Source: UBA6624 sp964517115 [NCBI: uncultured bacterium] (lineage in GTDB: Bacteria > UBP7 > UBA6624). Taken from it: DNA of 5,347 nt. Position 1 is the first letter of the stretch; each line of letters starts with the position of its first letter. A program made the translations under genes and the position numbers. The notes under the pieces are model-generated. The model made no database searches and had not been told where the DNA came from. It saw nothing but the letters and a program-made list of their open reading frames with translations. Shown here piece after piece: positions 4,868 to 5,347 of the stretch. Location: assembly GCA_964517115.1 (NCBI GenBank), contig CAZFBE010000016.1:15182-20528 (forward strand), read 5' to 3'.

Positions 4868-5347
4868 TTTATTTTCTCCCATTCCTTCATAAGGAAATCT
4901 AAATCATGAATATCATTGTTGTTGTGAAAGCATATCTTGGGAATGCCCCTAGAAGTGAAATAATTTTCTTCTACAAGTTGTATTTTTATTCGATCTAAAA
5001 AACCCCACAGCTTTCTTCGTAAGTTTGACTCTGTTGTTATGTTGATGTATTTTGGTATGTCTTTATGTATTGATGTTCTGTACAAAGAAAGTGTTGGTTG
5101 GGGGAAACCTAAAGCATGCGGCATTAAGCAATCATCCCTACCATCAGCAATTTCCCATAACATGTTTGGCAACTCCCTATGTACGGTTGGCACATCACAA
5201 CAACCGCAAAATGCCCATGCTGTCTTACATGCCTTTAAACCTGTATACAGTCCAGAAAGAATTCCTTCTCCAGGGAGCTCATCTTCAACTATCTCCCAAT
5301 CAGAAAACTTTTTTGGGGAAGGAGGTTTCCCAACTATAAAAACTCTT
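4864..5347 (-). CDS. mobA: Molybdenum cofactor guanylyltransferase MobA (5' partial, runs off right edge)
   Basis: MobA transfers GMP from GTP to Mo-molybdopterin, giving the guanine dinucleotide cofactor of DMSO-reductase-family enzymes. The last 160 residues are visible; the N-terminal nucleotide-binding loop (LAGGxSxRMGxDK type) lies beyond the window. The remaining landmarks align in order with E. coli MobA: DELPGEGILSGL (cf. GPLAG), WAFCGCCDVP (cf. FCPCDTP, with the Mg-binding Asp at codon 5196-5194), QPTLSLYRTSI (cf. HPTIALV), NLRRKLW and FHNNNDIHDL (cf. VNVNTPEEL). The family Pro in GPLxG is replaced by Ile. A GTG at 5193 in this frame is the internal Val of CDVP, not a start. The gene is first of the visible operon and ends in a four-base ATGA overlap with moeA. 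Any operon promoter lies to the right of the window. Confidence 0.88.
   Translation of the reverse strand, partial: RVFIVGKPPSPKKFSDWEIVEDELPGEGILSGLYTGLKACKTAWAFCGCCDVPTVHRELPNMLWEIADGRDDCLMPHALGFPQPTLSLYRTSIHKDIPKYINITTESNLRRKLWGFLDRIKIQLVEENYFTSRGIPKICFHNNNDIHDLDFLMKEWEKIK
4876..4880 (-). promoter_or_regulatory. Ribosome-binding site GGGAG deciding the moeA start
   Basis: GGGAG on the minus strand, within the last codons of mobA, is eight bases from the ATG at 4867 and supports the ATGA-overlap start. It lies just inside the alternative longer reading frame that begins at 4882, so it cannot serve that start. Confidence 0.65.

Noticed and set aside
4864-5193. GTG at 5193 as the start of a 109-residue protein
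   Set aside because: It is the Val of the conserved CDVP motif of MobA, and the frame continues with MobA-like sequence to the right edge.
5052-5339. Plus-strand 95-residue open frame
   Set aside because: It is antisense to MobA, whose motifs are clear across the same stretch.

Overview
The window is an AT-rich bacterial segment with densely packed genes and no mobile element, rRNA, tRNA or CRISPR array. SuhB-, MobA-, MoeA- and arginase-type proteins, plus a His-rich metal-transporter-like membrane protein, suggest a free-living, streamlined Gram-negative bacterium, perhaps aquatic. The lineage cannot be fixed from this sequence alone. All lengths, motifs and pairings were read by eye.

Layout, left to right. 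(1) The 3' end of a plus-strand gene for a polytopic membrane protein, entering the window inside a perfect 18-bp tandem repeat that encodes HHHGHD/HHHGHE. (2) Converging on it, with both stop codons inside the same TTAA, a minus-strand NAD-dependent sugar epimerase/dehydratase. (3) A 156-bp divergent spacer (1354-1509) holding direct and inverted repeats, a small hairpin, an exposed 16S-tail-like TCACCTCCT and a strong plus-strand intrinsic terminator with a C(TTCG)G loop. No upstream protein gene explains that terminator, so it points to a small RNA or a leader/attenuator. (4) A very AT-rich plus-strand gene for an unrecognised 173-aa protein with a calycin-like GxW start. (5) Overlapping its 3' end by 30 bp, a four-gene minus-strand operon, read right to left as mobA (partial), moeA, suhB-like and arginase. 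Consecutive genes overlap by 4, 13 and 1 bp, so translation is probably coupled throughout.

The first two operon genes act late in molybdenum cofactor synthesis: MoeA inserts molybdate into molybdopterin and MobA adds GMP to make the guanine dinucleotide form. The last two belong to other pathways: an inositol-monophosphatase-family enzyme and an arginase with a complete set of family-specific residues. Why they share a transcript is not evident. MoeA carries substitutions in three normally well-kept loops (GGAA for GGVS, KPGGP for KPGKP, GVSGNP for GLPGNP) while keeping its other main motifs.

The best candidate for something undescribed is the 1354-1509 spacer. Every coding gene except the 173-aa protein fits a known family.
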